Assembly: GCA_035524335.1 (NCBI GenBank)
Contig: DATKPE010000048.1
Coordinates: forward strand, 1 to 45,911
Origin: DATKPE01 sp035524335
Lineage (GTDB): Bacteria > Bacteroidota > Ignavibacteria > UBA10030 > SZUA-254
Direction of reading: 5' to 3'
Length of the DNA stretch: 45,911 nucleotides
In this document: positions 26,407-33,998 of the stretch, in pieces
Position numbering within the stretch: position 1 is the first letter of the stretch
How the letters are laid out: each line of letters opens with the position of its first letter
Made by a program: the position numbers and the translations under genes
Notes under the pieces: model-generated
Told to the model about the DNA's origin: nothing
What the model saw: only the letters and a program-made list of their open reading frames with translations
Databases searched by the model: none

Positions 26407-28008
26407 TTAAAAGGGGAATTCCTTCAATCCCTGGGGGAGACTCTGGTTGTGTTGTTCGGGAGGTTTCTGAGCCCGCTGATGGACGGTATTGGGAGCGACG
26501 TAGATTGCCTTCCGCGGAGTGACAGGGCAGGCGTGCTCGCACGCGCCGCATCCGATACAGATGTCGTTGTTGAGACTCGGAATCATGAGAGATCCCTCGT
26601 ACGGTACGGTCGATACCGCTTTGGTGGGGCAGTGCTCCGAGCAGGCCGCGCAGTCTTTTTTCTTCGATACCACAACGCAGTCATCCCTCACGAACGAAGC
26701 CCTGCCGATCTGAACCAGTTTTTTTGATGCGATGTCCATCGCCGCGATGGCGCCGGTGGGACAGACACTGCCGCACACGGTGCAGTCATAGTTGCAGTAG
26801 CTGATTGAATAATCCATCTTCGGCTGGAGGATTCCGCCGATGCCGAATTCAAGAAATGCCGGCTGGAGCACCTGTGTCGGACAGGAACTGACACAGAGGT
26901 GGCAGGCGGTGCAGAGGGATGTGTACCGAGCTATGCTCTGTGACCCCGGGGGAACGACCGGTACACTCTTCGCGGCGTCGTAGCTGTCCGTTTTCCTGCC
27001 GGATTTCTGCCACGTGAGGAGGGATGGGAGTGACCAGGCCGCCAGAGGCGGGCCCATGCGCCGCAGAAATGCCCGGCGATCCGCATGCCCGGCCTCCGGC
27101 CGCGACGGCGGAGCCGGTGAAGGGTGATGTTCTCCCCGTCGCCGGGAGAAGCGGGATCTGAAACTGATCGCTTCGGTGGGACAGTTCCCGATGCAATCGA
27201 AGCAGGTAACGCAAGCGGCGCGGGAGATCTGTTGGCGGGGGCTGTCGATGCATTCCGCCTTGCAGGTGCGTTCGCATTTGCCGCATCCGTTGCAGTCATC
27301 GTGGCCAATGACGATGCGGAAGAGGGATATGCGCGATGCGATGCCGAGGAGGGCGCCGGCGGGGCAGAGCGTGTTGCAGAAGAGCCTGCCGCGGCTGAAG
27401 CTGAGGGCCGCGATGAGCGTCAGCAGTCCGAGGGCGGTCAGGAAGGCGGGCACCTGCACGGTCCTCGCCGGGATGGCGTCGACCACGCCGGGATGCAGAA
27501 ACGCCGCCGCCGACGCCGCGCCGTTGACCAGGAGAACAAACGCCGGCCGGAGCGTCTGGACCGTGATCTTCGCGTACACCGAATACGGTTCGGTCAGGTC
27601 TGCAATGAGAGCGCTCCCCAGAAAGAGGAAAAGGAGCGTGAGGAGGAGGAGGCCATAATGGAGGCCGAACATCGGGGGCCGGTATTTGTATCGCCTCAAC
27701 CGGCGGAAGCGTCCGGCGACACGGATGAAGAAATCCTGCAGAGTGCCGAGAGGGCAGACGGCAGAGCAGTAGATCCGGCCGAACAGCAGGGTCAGGAGAG
27801 CGAGCACGGCAAGCCCCGCAACGGCTGTGCCGCCGTACAGGATCGCTTTTGAAAGTGCAGGCCCGAGCTGAAACGCCAGGAGCCATTCAGCCGCCCGCGG
27901 CGGAACGATCCGCCAGGGATCGGCAAGAAGATATGTCACGAGACAGAAGAACGCCAGCGCGCTGGCGACGCGGATGTTCTTCAGGTTCCGCTGACGGACC
28001 AGGGTCAC
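26407..28008 (-). CDS. NapH-NapG-type membrane iron-sulfur fusion protein
   Basis: The protein has 533 residues from GTG at 28008, overlapping the DUF362 stop (GTGA). Residues 1-225 are a NapH/YccM-like membrane part with several helices and the paired motifs GRIYCSAVCPLG and GRLFCNTLCPAG. A first ferredoxin region (CNGCGKCERTCK, CVTCFDCIGNCP) follows at about 240-280. At 311-319 there is an internal twin-arginine-like RRAFLRRMG plus a hydrophobic stretch. The C-terminal part resembles NapG/MauM ferredoxins with more Cys clusters (CTACHLCVSSCP, CTVCGSVCP, CAACSEHCP, CIGCGACEHACP). It probably passes electrons from quinol to an unknown acceptor on the outer face. Confidence 0.85.
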   Translation of the reverse strand: MTLVRQRNLKNIRVASALAFFCLVTYLLADPWRIVPPRAAEWLLAFQLGPALSKAILYGGTAVAGLAVLALLTLLFGRIYCSAVCPLGTLQDFFIRVAGRFRRLRRYKYRPPMFGLHYGLLLLTLLFLFLGSALIADLTEPYSVYAKITVQTLRPAFVLLVNGAASAAAFLHPGVVDAIPARTVQVPAFLTALGLLTLIAALSFSRGRLFCNTLCPAGALLGIASRISLFRIVIGHDDCNGCGKCERTCKAECIDSPRQQISRAACVTCFDCIGNCPTEAISFRSRFSRRRGEHHPSPAPPSRPEAGHADRRAFLRRMGPPLAAWSLPSLLTWQKSGRKTDSYDAAKSVPVVPPGSQSIARYTSLCTACHLCVSSCPTQVLQPAFLEFGIGGILQPKMDYSISYCNYDCTVCGSVCPTGAIAAMDIASKKLVQIGRASFVRDDCVVVSKKKDCAACSEHCPTKAVSTVPYEGSLMIPSLNNDICIGCGACEHACPVTPRKAIYVAPNTVHQRAQKPPEQHNQSLPQGLKEFPF

Positions 28009-28916
28009 ACGGTTATGCGCCTGATCGAAAGGTGATCGAGATCGCTCCGTCCGATTTTGGCCGCGGCGGCGAGCTGAAGATAACGCACCTCGCCCGGTTC
28101 CATGCCGAAAAGCCGGACGGCGGCGGTGTCGACCGCCACGATATCGGTCGAAAGCAGCTGCGCCTTCATCGTGACGATGTCGCCCGTCGAAATCCCGCGG
28201 GGGCCGTTCGTTTTCATGACATAGTAGGCATCGACGACGTTCAGGACCGGTTTACGGTAACCGGCGAAATCGGCGATGCACTGGTGGAGATCGTTCTGAT
28301 GCCAGAACCGGCGGTCCCAGACGTTCCCCATCATGTTCTTCATGGCGATGGTGAGCCTGGTTCCGCTGTGGCATTTCAGGACCGGCACATTGATGATGGC
28401 GTCGGCCTTCAGGATCGCCTCATGTTCCTTCGCGGCGGTCAGGCTCTTGCCCCCGGGAATGACGACGTCGTGGTAATATCCCTCGCTGTGGGCGGGAGCC
28501 ATCGTCCCGCCGGCGTCCCTGACGGCCCGTTCGATGCCGCTGTTCCGGTAGCACCGTTCCGCTTCGTCACAGCTGTGATCGAGGACGACGACCTCCTTTG
28601 CGCCGGCATGGAGGCAGTGTTCGACGATCCGGCCGACCAGTTTCGGGTTCGTATTGCCTCCCCGTTCCGGACCGACGTCCCAGCCGATATTCGGTTTGAC
28701 CACAACCGACATGCCCCGGCGGACGAACATGCCGATCCCGCCGAGTGCGTCGATTCCCTTGTCGAACATGACATCCGGATCGCCTCCCTTGACCGCGACC
28801 AGATCGTAGGTGAGCGGGGGAAGCGCATAACCGTTGCTGAATGCGCCGTGCGTGAAGTAGGTTCCGAGGGCGAGAGATGTGCCGATGCCGTGTTTGAAGA
28901 ATGTCCTTCTGTTCAT
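28005..28916 (-). CDS. DUF362 domain protein with Tat-like signal
   Basis: The protein has 303 residues. The N terminus NRRTFFKHGIGTSLALG resembles a twin-arginine signal. The body is a DUF362 domain: VVVKPNIGWD, the region DHSCDEAERC, DAIINVPVLKCHSGTRLTIA, and MKNMMGNVWDRRFWH. DUF362 proteins are thought to be linked to iron-sulfur or redox processes but have no general assigned reaction. It is the first gene of a two-gene operon with the NapH-NapG-like protein, which suggests the pair forms an exported redox unit. Confidence 0.82.
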   Translation of the reverse strand: MNRRTFFKHGIGTSLALGTYFTHGAFSNGYALPPLTYDLVAVKGGDPDVMFDKGIDALGGIGMFVRRGMSVVVKPNIGWDVGPERGGNTNPKLVGRIVEHCLHAGAKEVVVLDHSCDEAERCYRNSGIERAVRDAGGTMAPAHSEGYYHDVVIPGGKSLTAAKEHEAILKADAIINVPVLKCHSGTRLTIAMKNMMGNVWDRRFWHQNDLHQCIADFAGYRKPVLNVVDAYYVMKTNGPRGISTGDIVTMKAQLLSTDIVAVDTAAVRLFGMEPGEVRYLQLAAAAKIGRSDLDHLSIRRITV

Positions 28917-28948
28917 GGATGTCTCCGTTGGTGGTGGTTCCGAAAGGA

Positions 28949-28977
28949 AAAGTACGGGAAAGAGCGCCCAATGTCAA
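28949..28977 (-). promoter_or_regulatory. Promoter for the DUF362-NapHG operon
   Basis: On the minus strand TTGACA (28977-28972, a perfect -35), 17 bases, TACTTT (28954-28949). It faces away from the deaminase promoter at 29001-29029 in the same 150-base gap. Confidence 0.55.
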
Positions 28978-29000
28978 TCGTCAGGATTCATGGACGGAGC

Positions 29001-29029
29001 TTGCTTTACGCCTCCCAGTTGCCTATCAT
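29001..29029 (+). promoter_or_regulatory. Promoter for the dCMP deaminase gene
   Basis: TTGCTT (29001-29006), 17 bases, TATCAT (29024-29029). It lies 37 bases before the ATG at 29067. Confidence 0.5.
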
Positions 29030-29066
29030 ACCGGTCAAATCTGACAAGGCAAGGAAGGAGCGCACG

Positions 29067-29537
29067 ATGACAACCCAGCGGGTCGGATGGCACGAATATT
29101 TCATGAATATCGCGGCGCAGGTCGCGACCAGGAGCACCTGCGGCAGGAAAAACGTCGGAGCCGTGATCGTACGGGATAAGACGATCCTCTCGACGGGGTA
29201 TAACGGGAGTCTCCGCGGTGCTCCCCACTGCGAGGAGGCGGGGCACGATCTGGAGAACGATCACTGCATTCGCACCGTCCATGCCGAGGCGAACGCCGTC
29301 GCGCAGGCGGCCAGGCATGGCGTTACGATCGATAACGCGGAACTCTACGTCACGGCATCCCCCTGTCTTACCTGCTTCAAACTGGCGGTCAATGCCGGTA
29401 TCAGGGTTATTTATTTCCGGGAATTTTACCGGGATGAACGGATCACCGAATATGCGCGCCAGGCGAACGTGAGCCTGGTCTATATGGGGGGAGAAATCGG
29501 GGAGGATCCTAAAACGGGCAAATCAAGCAGGAGTTGA
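29067..29537 (+). CDS. dCMP deaminase family protein (ComEB-like)
   Basis: The protein has 156 residues from ATG at 29067 with AAGGAG six bases upstream; the long open frame before it is shadow sequence from the minus-strand genes. Zinc-binding deaminase motifs are H72 with E74 in TVHAEANAV, and C100/C103 in SPCLTC. STCGRKNVGAVIVRD and GYNGSLRGAPHC are typical of deoxycytidylate deaminases, which make dUMP for thymidylate synthesis. CxxxxH-type extra residues (C in APHCEEAGHD) fit the ComEB/dCMP branch rather than TadA. Confidence 0.93.
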   Translation: MTTQRVGWHEYFMNIAAQVATRSTCGRKNVGAVIVRDKTILSTGYNGSLRGAPHCEEAGHDLENDHCIRTVHAEANAVAQAARHGVTIDNAELYVTASPCLTCFKLAVNAGIRVIYFREFYRDERITEYARQANVSLVYMGGEIGEDPKTGKSSRS

Positions 29538-29623
29538 CGCAGAGCACGTTTCCCTCATCGGATTTTGATTATCCTGCATACGGGAGAGAAAATCCGTTTC
29601 ATCGATTCAGATGAGGTGTCCGC

Positions 29624-29782
29624 ATGGCGTCATTTTTCGCTCAAATTACGATCGGGGAAGTGTTTCTCTGGGCTGTGGTTATCGCGATCATCGTCGCATT
29701 CGCGTTTGTCGTTCTTTCAATTCTCTCGCGCATTTTCAACCGCGACATCGGTCAGGGGGTTCAGCGGTACCAGCGCTATTGA
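29624..29782 (+). CDS. 52-residue single-pass membrane protein
   Basis: This short frame (ATG 29624, TGA 29780-29782) encodes 52 residues. GAGG lies about 8 bases before the ATG. The N terminus MASFFAQITIGEV is followed by one hydrophobic helix (VFLWAVVIAIIVAFAFVVL) and a short basic/polar tail (RIFNRDIGQGVQRYQRY). No family is recognised. It is between the deaminase and the glutathione peroxidase and could be a small inner-membrane protein. The composition of an uninterrupted transmembrane helix plus a ribosome site supports it, but there is no conservation evidence. Confidence 0.5.
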   Translation: MASFFAQITIGEVFLWAVVIAIIVAFAFVVLSILSRIFNRDIGQGVQRYQRY

Positions 29783-29832
29783 TTCGATCAGGTGTACCGG
29801 TGCGTTGACGGAACGACGGCACGCTCATGGAC

Positions 29833-29860
29833 GCCCGCCCAGACGAGGGTTCGGGCGGGC
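29833..29860. repeat. GC hairpin between convergent genes
   Basis: GCCCGCCC (29833-29840) pairs perfectly with GGGCGGGC (29853-29860) around a 12-base loop. No T-run follows on either strand, so it is not a standard intrinsic terminator. It lies between the small membrane protein and the converging peroxidase gene and might stop or stabilise transcripts. Confidence 0.45.
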
Positions 29861-29961
29861 CGTCCGGACGTGTAGGACACCTGCTGTGCAGACGGGCCGG
29901 GTTTTTCCGGGGAGATCCTCCATAATCTTCGGAAGACCGGCCCGTTCTGTTTTGTTCCCGG

Positions 29962-30525
29962 TCAGAGCGCCCCGGTGAGTTCCTTGCTGAGCGGTGTTGT
30001 GACCGACGGGAAGACGCGGATCAGTTCCCCCTTCTCGTCGATGAGGTATTTGTAGAAATTCCATTTGGGAGCGGTTTCGTTCCACCCGTTGAGCGATTTC
30101 GTCGTCAGCCACTTGTAGATCGGATCCTGGTCGTCGCCGATGACCGATATTTTCTGCGACATCGGGAATGTAACGCCGTAGGTGGAGGTGCAGAACTTCA
30201 CAATCTCCTCGTTCGTCCCCGGTTCCTGGTGACCGAAATTGTTTGCCGGAAACCCGATGACCGTCACCCTGTCCTTGTACTCCTTCGCCAGTTTTTCCAG
30301 CCCTTCATACTGCGGCGTGAATCCGCACTGGGACGCGACGTTCACGATCAGGAATTTTTTGCCCTTGTATGCGGAAAGCTTTACCTTCTTCCCGTCCATG
30401 GCCGTGTAGCCGTACTCGTAGATCGATGTCGTGCTGTGGGCCCCCGCCGGCCTGACCTGTCCCGAACAGCTCAGCGGCAGGAGGCTGAACAGCATCGTGC
30501 CGATCGTTTTCAGTAATGCGCGCAT
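29962..30525 (-). CDS. Lipoprotein glutathione peroxidase (probably thioredoxin-dependent)
   Basis: The protein has 187 residues. The N terminus is a signal peptide with a lipobox-like LLPLSC, putting the lipidated cysteine at C20 and the enzyme on the envelope. The peroxidatic cysteine is C67 in VNVASQCGFT; NNFGHQEPG supplies the catalytic Gln and WNFYKYLID the Trp-Asn. A second cysteine in KFCTSTYGVTFPM is at the place of the resolving cysteine of two-Cys, thioredoxin-using members. It would reduce peroxides at the membrane. It has its own promoter at 30592-30620. Confidence 0.93.
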   Translation of the reverse strand: MRALLKTIGTMLFSLLPLSCSGQVRPAGAHSTTSIYEYGYTAMDGKKVKLSAYKGKKFLIVNVASQCGFTPQYEGLEKLAKEYKDRVTVIGFPANNFGHQEPGTNEEIVKFCTSTYGVTFPMSQKISVIGDDQDPIYKWLTTKSLNGWNETAPKWNFYKYLIDEKGELIRVFPSVTTPLSKELTGAL

Positions 30526-30591
30526 GTGCCTCTCTCCGGATTGTGATGTGGTCGCTCTGGACGCCTCTTGCCGTCGTATCTCTCCATTTCC

Positions 30592-30620
30592 AACATAGTG
30601 AACCGCGCCCTGCGGGTCAA
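30592..30620 (-). promoter_or_regulatory. Promoter for the glutathione peroxidase gene
   Basis: On the minus strand TTGACC (30620-30615, preceded by T), 17 bases, TATGTT (30597-30592). Immediately upstream is the dyad ACTCCTGCGGAGT (30625-30637), a possible operator touching the -35. Confidence 0.55.
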
Positions 30621-30660
30621 ATTTACTCCTGCGGAGTTATTCCGGGAAAGGATGGGACGG

Positions 30661-30697
30661 CGATAATAAAAAAAGGACAGGCATGCGCCTGTCCTTT
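30661..30697 (-). terminator. Rho-independent terminator of the TMEM260-like gene
   Basis: An 11-base perfect stem (AAAGGACAGGC at 30672-30682 with GCCTGTCCTTT at 30687-30697) and a 4-base loop. On the minus strand it is followed by TTTTTTTATTATCG. It lies 22 bases after the stop at 30719. Confidence 0.88.
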
Positions 30698-30718
30698 ATC
30701 TTCAGTGATCCCGGGAAC

Positions 30719-33625
30719 TTACTTCGGGCTCTGTGCCTTCTGCTGGGAGTTCAGGATTTTGAAACGGTCGATTTCGCGTTTCAGTCCCGGATCGTCGGGA
30801 TATGAGACCCGAAGCGCTTCGAGAACCTCCAGCACCTTCGCATACTGTCCCGTCTGTTCGTAGATATCCTTGAGGATCTCGTAGTCGCGGACCGCCTCAT
30901 TGTTATCGGCGGGGTGGTTGTTCACCCGGGCGGTAAGCTGCTGCTCGATCTCCTTCGACATGTCGAGGTACCGCTGATGGTCGCCTGCTTCGTTATAGAA
31001 GAGAGCCATCTGATACTGCTGATTGAAATCCATCTTGACCACCGACGGGGCGATGACCTGGTCCGCCCGCTTCAGGGTGGCGAGACAGAGGTTCCGGTTG
31101 TTGGCGGCATAGAGATAGTCGGTGGCGAGCATCATGAAGGCGCCGCGGCTGTTCTCCGCCATCCGCGCTTCGTTCTGATCGAAGAAGATCGACTTGTCGG
31201 CCAGTCCGCGGAAGATGAATCCCGGCTGGTAGGTTTTGCTGATGGCCGGGGGATCCTGCAGGAGGTTCCGCCGCATCGATTCCTCGTCGATGTAGTAGTG
31301 GATGTTCGGATCGGCCGGCTTCCGGAAGGGAACCAGCCGTCCCGCATAGCCCTCGATGCGGATGTAATCGCTCAGTCCGATCTTGGTGTCCTCACTGCAG
31401 GTATTGGCGAAATAGATCGGCCTCTGCCAGGCGTTGTTCATGACGATTTCGCGGACCATCATATCCTGGACCCGGATCGCGCTGATATCGCCGTACTGCA
31501 GTGTCGGCTGCATCGTGAAGGTGATCGATCCCTTCGCGATCACGGAGCTGTCAAGAATGCCGTTGAAGTTGTGCGCTTCCCCGGTGACGGCGCTCTGGGG
31601 GACGCTGAGGGTCATTGTCTGCGCCTTCCACTGCATCGGCTGGATCCTGGTGATATAGTCGTCGCTCAGCGTGATGTTGATTTTTTTCGAATTGTACGGC
31701 GTCTCATGTTTCAGCTGGCGGATATACCATTCGGTATTGACGAGGCTCAGGTTGACGATCCGGACGTCCCGGCGGATACCCTCCACATCCTGCAGGTACC
31801 AGAGCGGGAAGGTGTCGTTGTCGCCGTTGGTAAACAGGATCGCATCCGGTTTGCAGGTCTGCAGGAGGTTATATGAATAATCCCAGGGGAGCCAGTTCCG
31901 TGAGCGGTCATGCGTGAAATAATTCGTCTGAAATTCCCTCACCGGAATGAAGATCGCGGCGAGCGCCAGGAATCCGGCGAATCCTGCCGTCACCTGGCCG
32001 GGGGATTTCAGCCGCGCGGCAATCTGATCGAGCACCCCGCGGATGCCGAGCGCGATCCAGAGGGCGAAGACGAAGTACGCGCCGGCGTAGAAATAGTCCC
32101 TTTCGCGCGGCTGCCACTCCTGTTGATTCTGGTAAAACGCCGTGAGGTATCCCATGAGGATGAACAGAATCAGGAACACCGACGCGATCTTCCAGTCGTT
32201 CCGGAAGTGGAAGTAGAGCCCGAGGAGCCCGAAGAAAAAAGGAATTCCGTAGAGCTGTTTCCAGTCGACTCCGGTATCCTGGTCGAACGATTCCCTTCCG
32301 ATGTAGTTCCAGGCGACGTACCGGGTGAACATGTGGTTCATCTGGTAGCGCCAGAAGAAATCGAGATCGCTGGAGTAATTGGTCCAGGTGGTCTGATGCT
32401 GGGGCTCACCCGACCAGCGGCGCTTGAACGTCGGAAAATCGCCGTACTGCTCCCGGTTCAGATAGGTGACGAGCCGGTTGAAGCTGTTCGGATCGTTCTC
32501 GTTCATCGCGGGGTGCTGGTTCGCCCGGATGATCGTGGTCGTGTAGGTCGTGACGCCGCAGATCGCCATCACGGCGCCCAGCGCAGCGACGGCGAGCGCG
32601 ATGCGGCCGCTGCGACGCGCGACGATGGAGATGTAGCTCAGGACCCCGAGAACCGCCAGAAGGACGATCACGCCCATCATGCTGTTGTCGCCTGCCACGA
32701 GCCGGATGAAGGAGGGAAGTTTCTTGATGATCCCGGGGTAGACCAGCGTGAGGCCGATGCCCGCCACGCCGAGAGAGAGATAATAGGAATTCCGGTTGAA
32801 GATCCGTTTCCAGAAGATCCCCATGTAGACGGCGCTGACGAGCGCCAGTATGATCTTGAACTTCGTCTCGTAGGAGTCGATGTCCTCCTGCGACGGCGGC
32901 TGGGCCGAGGTTTCGTTCGCCCACATCATCATCGAGAGCGTCAGGAGAATTGCGACATGGCCCAGGAAGATGTACCAGGTTTTCTTGCAGTGCTCTTCGT
33001 CCTCGATGGTCCGGCGGAACATGATCAGCAGGACGACCGTGAAGATCGTGAGCACGCTCATGAGGTGGACGCCGGCGGAGAGGCCGACAAGGTAGGCGAT
33101 CATCAGGACGTATTTCCAACTGCCCGGCTGATCGGCCGCCTCGTACCAGACCAGCATGAGCCAGGTGACGAGTGAGAACAGAAGGGTGCTTGCGGCGAAA
33201 TAGTTCGCCTCGACGCCGTTGAACCAGAATGTGTCGCAGAACGAGAGCGCGAGTGCACCGATGGCGGCGGAGCCGTAGGTTCCCAGCGCTTCCAGGGTTG
33301 TTTCAGGATCATGCTTTTTGTACAACCGGATCAGCCGGACCGCAACGAGGTACAGCATCAGCACCGAGAATGCGCTGGAGAGCACCGACACCGTGTTCAT
33401 CCGGAATCCCGGACTTCCGGGCAGGGGGAGCATATAGAAGAAATGGCCGACGAGCGAGAAGAGCGGGCCCCCGGGCGGATGCGGCACTTCGAGCGCGTAT
33501 GCCGCGGCGGAGAGCTCTCCCGGATCCCAGAATGAGACCGAGGGCTGGGCGGTCGAGAAAAACTGAATCGCCGATGCGAGAAAAACACCAAACGCGAAGA
33601 GCCTGTGGAGAAGTTTCTTGTTCAT
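30719..33625 (-). CDS. TMEM260/DUF2723-type membrane glycosyltransferase
   Basis: The protein has 968 residues from ATG at 33625; the frame runs a little further upstream into the tRNA and is cut there. Over ten hydrophobic segments fill the first 600 residues. The N-terminal loop SFWDPGELSAAAYALEVPHP followed by PGGPLFSLVG is the DUF2723 hallmark, with the acidic residues expected of a GT-C type active site. The C-terminal soluble part includes ILFTNGDNDTFPLWYLQ. Family members are protein O-mannosyltransferase-like and use lipid-linked sugars, which the enzyme at 2532-3251 could supply. It may be read through from the tRNA-Arg gene just upstream, as no promoter of its own was found. Confidence 0.9.
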   Translation of the reverse strand: MNKKLLHRLFAFGVFLASAIQFFSTAQPSVSFWDPGELSAAAYALEVPHPPGGPLFSLVGHFFYMLPLPGSPGFRMNTVSVLSSAFSVLMLYLVAVRLIRLYKKHDPETTLEALGTYGSAAIGALALSFCDTFWFNGVEANYFAASTLLFSLVTWLMLVWYEAADQPGSWKYVLMIAYLVGLSAGVHLMSVLTIFTVVLLIMFRRTIEDEEHCKKTWYIFLGHVAILLTLSMMMWANETSAQPPSQEDIDSYETKFKIILALVSAVYMGIFWKRIFNRNSYYLSLGVAGIGLTLVYPGIIKKLPSFIRLVAGDNSMMGVIVLLAVLGVLSYISIVARRSGRIALAVAALGAVMAICGVTTYTTTIIRANQHPAMNENDPNSFNRLVTYLNREQYGDFPTFKRRWSGEPQHQTTWTNYSSDLDFFWRYQMNHMFTRYVAWNYIGRESFDQDTGVDWKQLYGIPFFFGLLGLYFHFRNDWKIASVFLILFILMGYLTAFYQNQQEWQPRERDYFYAGAYFVFALWIALGIRGVLDQIAARLKSPGQVTAGFAGFLALAAIFIPVREFQTNYFTHDRSRNWLPWDYSYNLLQTCKPDAILFTNGDNDTFPLWYLQDVEGIRRDVRIVNLSLVNTEWYIRQLKHETPYNSKKINITLSDDYITRIQPMQWKAQTMTLSVPQSAVTGEAHNFNGILDSSVIAKGSITFTMQPTLQYGDISAIRVQDMMVREIVMNNAWQRPIYFANTCSEDTKIGLSDYIRIEGYAGRLVPFRKPADPNIHYYIDEESMRRNLLQDPPAISKTYQPGFIFRGLADKSIFFDQNEARMAENSRGAFMMLATDYLYAANNRNLCLATLKRADQVIAPSVVKMDFNQQYQMALFYNEAGDHQRYLDMSKEIEQQLTARVNNHPADNNEAVRDYEILKDIYEQTGQYAKVLEVLEALRVSYPDDPGLKREIDRFKILNSQQKAQSPK

Positions 33626-33700
33626 GATCTGCCCGAAGCTGGTGAAGATGATCCGTGTGAATTCTGTGCCGCCGGTGTGTCCGGCACCCTGTCTGCCTTG

Positions 33701-33774
33701 TACGCCTGGAGGGAGTCGAACCCCCAACCAACGGCTCCGAAGGCCGTTGCTCTATCCAGTTGAGCTACAGGCGC
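33701..33774 (-). tRNA. tRNA-Arg (anticodon TCG)
   Basis: On the minus strand the 74-base sequence folds as a cloverleaf: acceptor GCGCCTG/CAGGCGT, D arm GCTC...GAGC, anticodon stem ACGGC/GCCGT with loop CTTCGGA (anticodon TCG), variable TGGTT, and T arm GGGGG TTCGACT CCCTC. The first acceptor pair is G-U rather than G-C. CCA is not encoded. Confidence 0.96.
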
Positions 33775-33998
33775 ATGCATCCGGCCTGATGACGACCGTT
33801 TCAAAGACCGGAAAATAGCCGATTTTCAGAAATTACCCCGATTTGTGCGGAAATAACGACAGAACAGTCCCGGTTCTTTTTGGGAGAAGAAAGATACAAA
33901 ATTCGGGCTAAAATCTCAACATTGAAATCGCCGGCCAGCCGGATCTCCCGCGCGTCGGGCGAGGTCATGCGCCCCGCATCGCGCCGGTCAATTTCCGG

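Noticed and set aside
27849..29066. Long N-terminal extension of the deaminase frame
   Set aside because: It is antisense to the DUF362 and NapHG genes; the deaminase has a good ribosome site at 29055-29060 and its own promoter.
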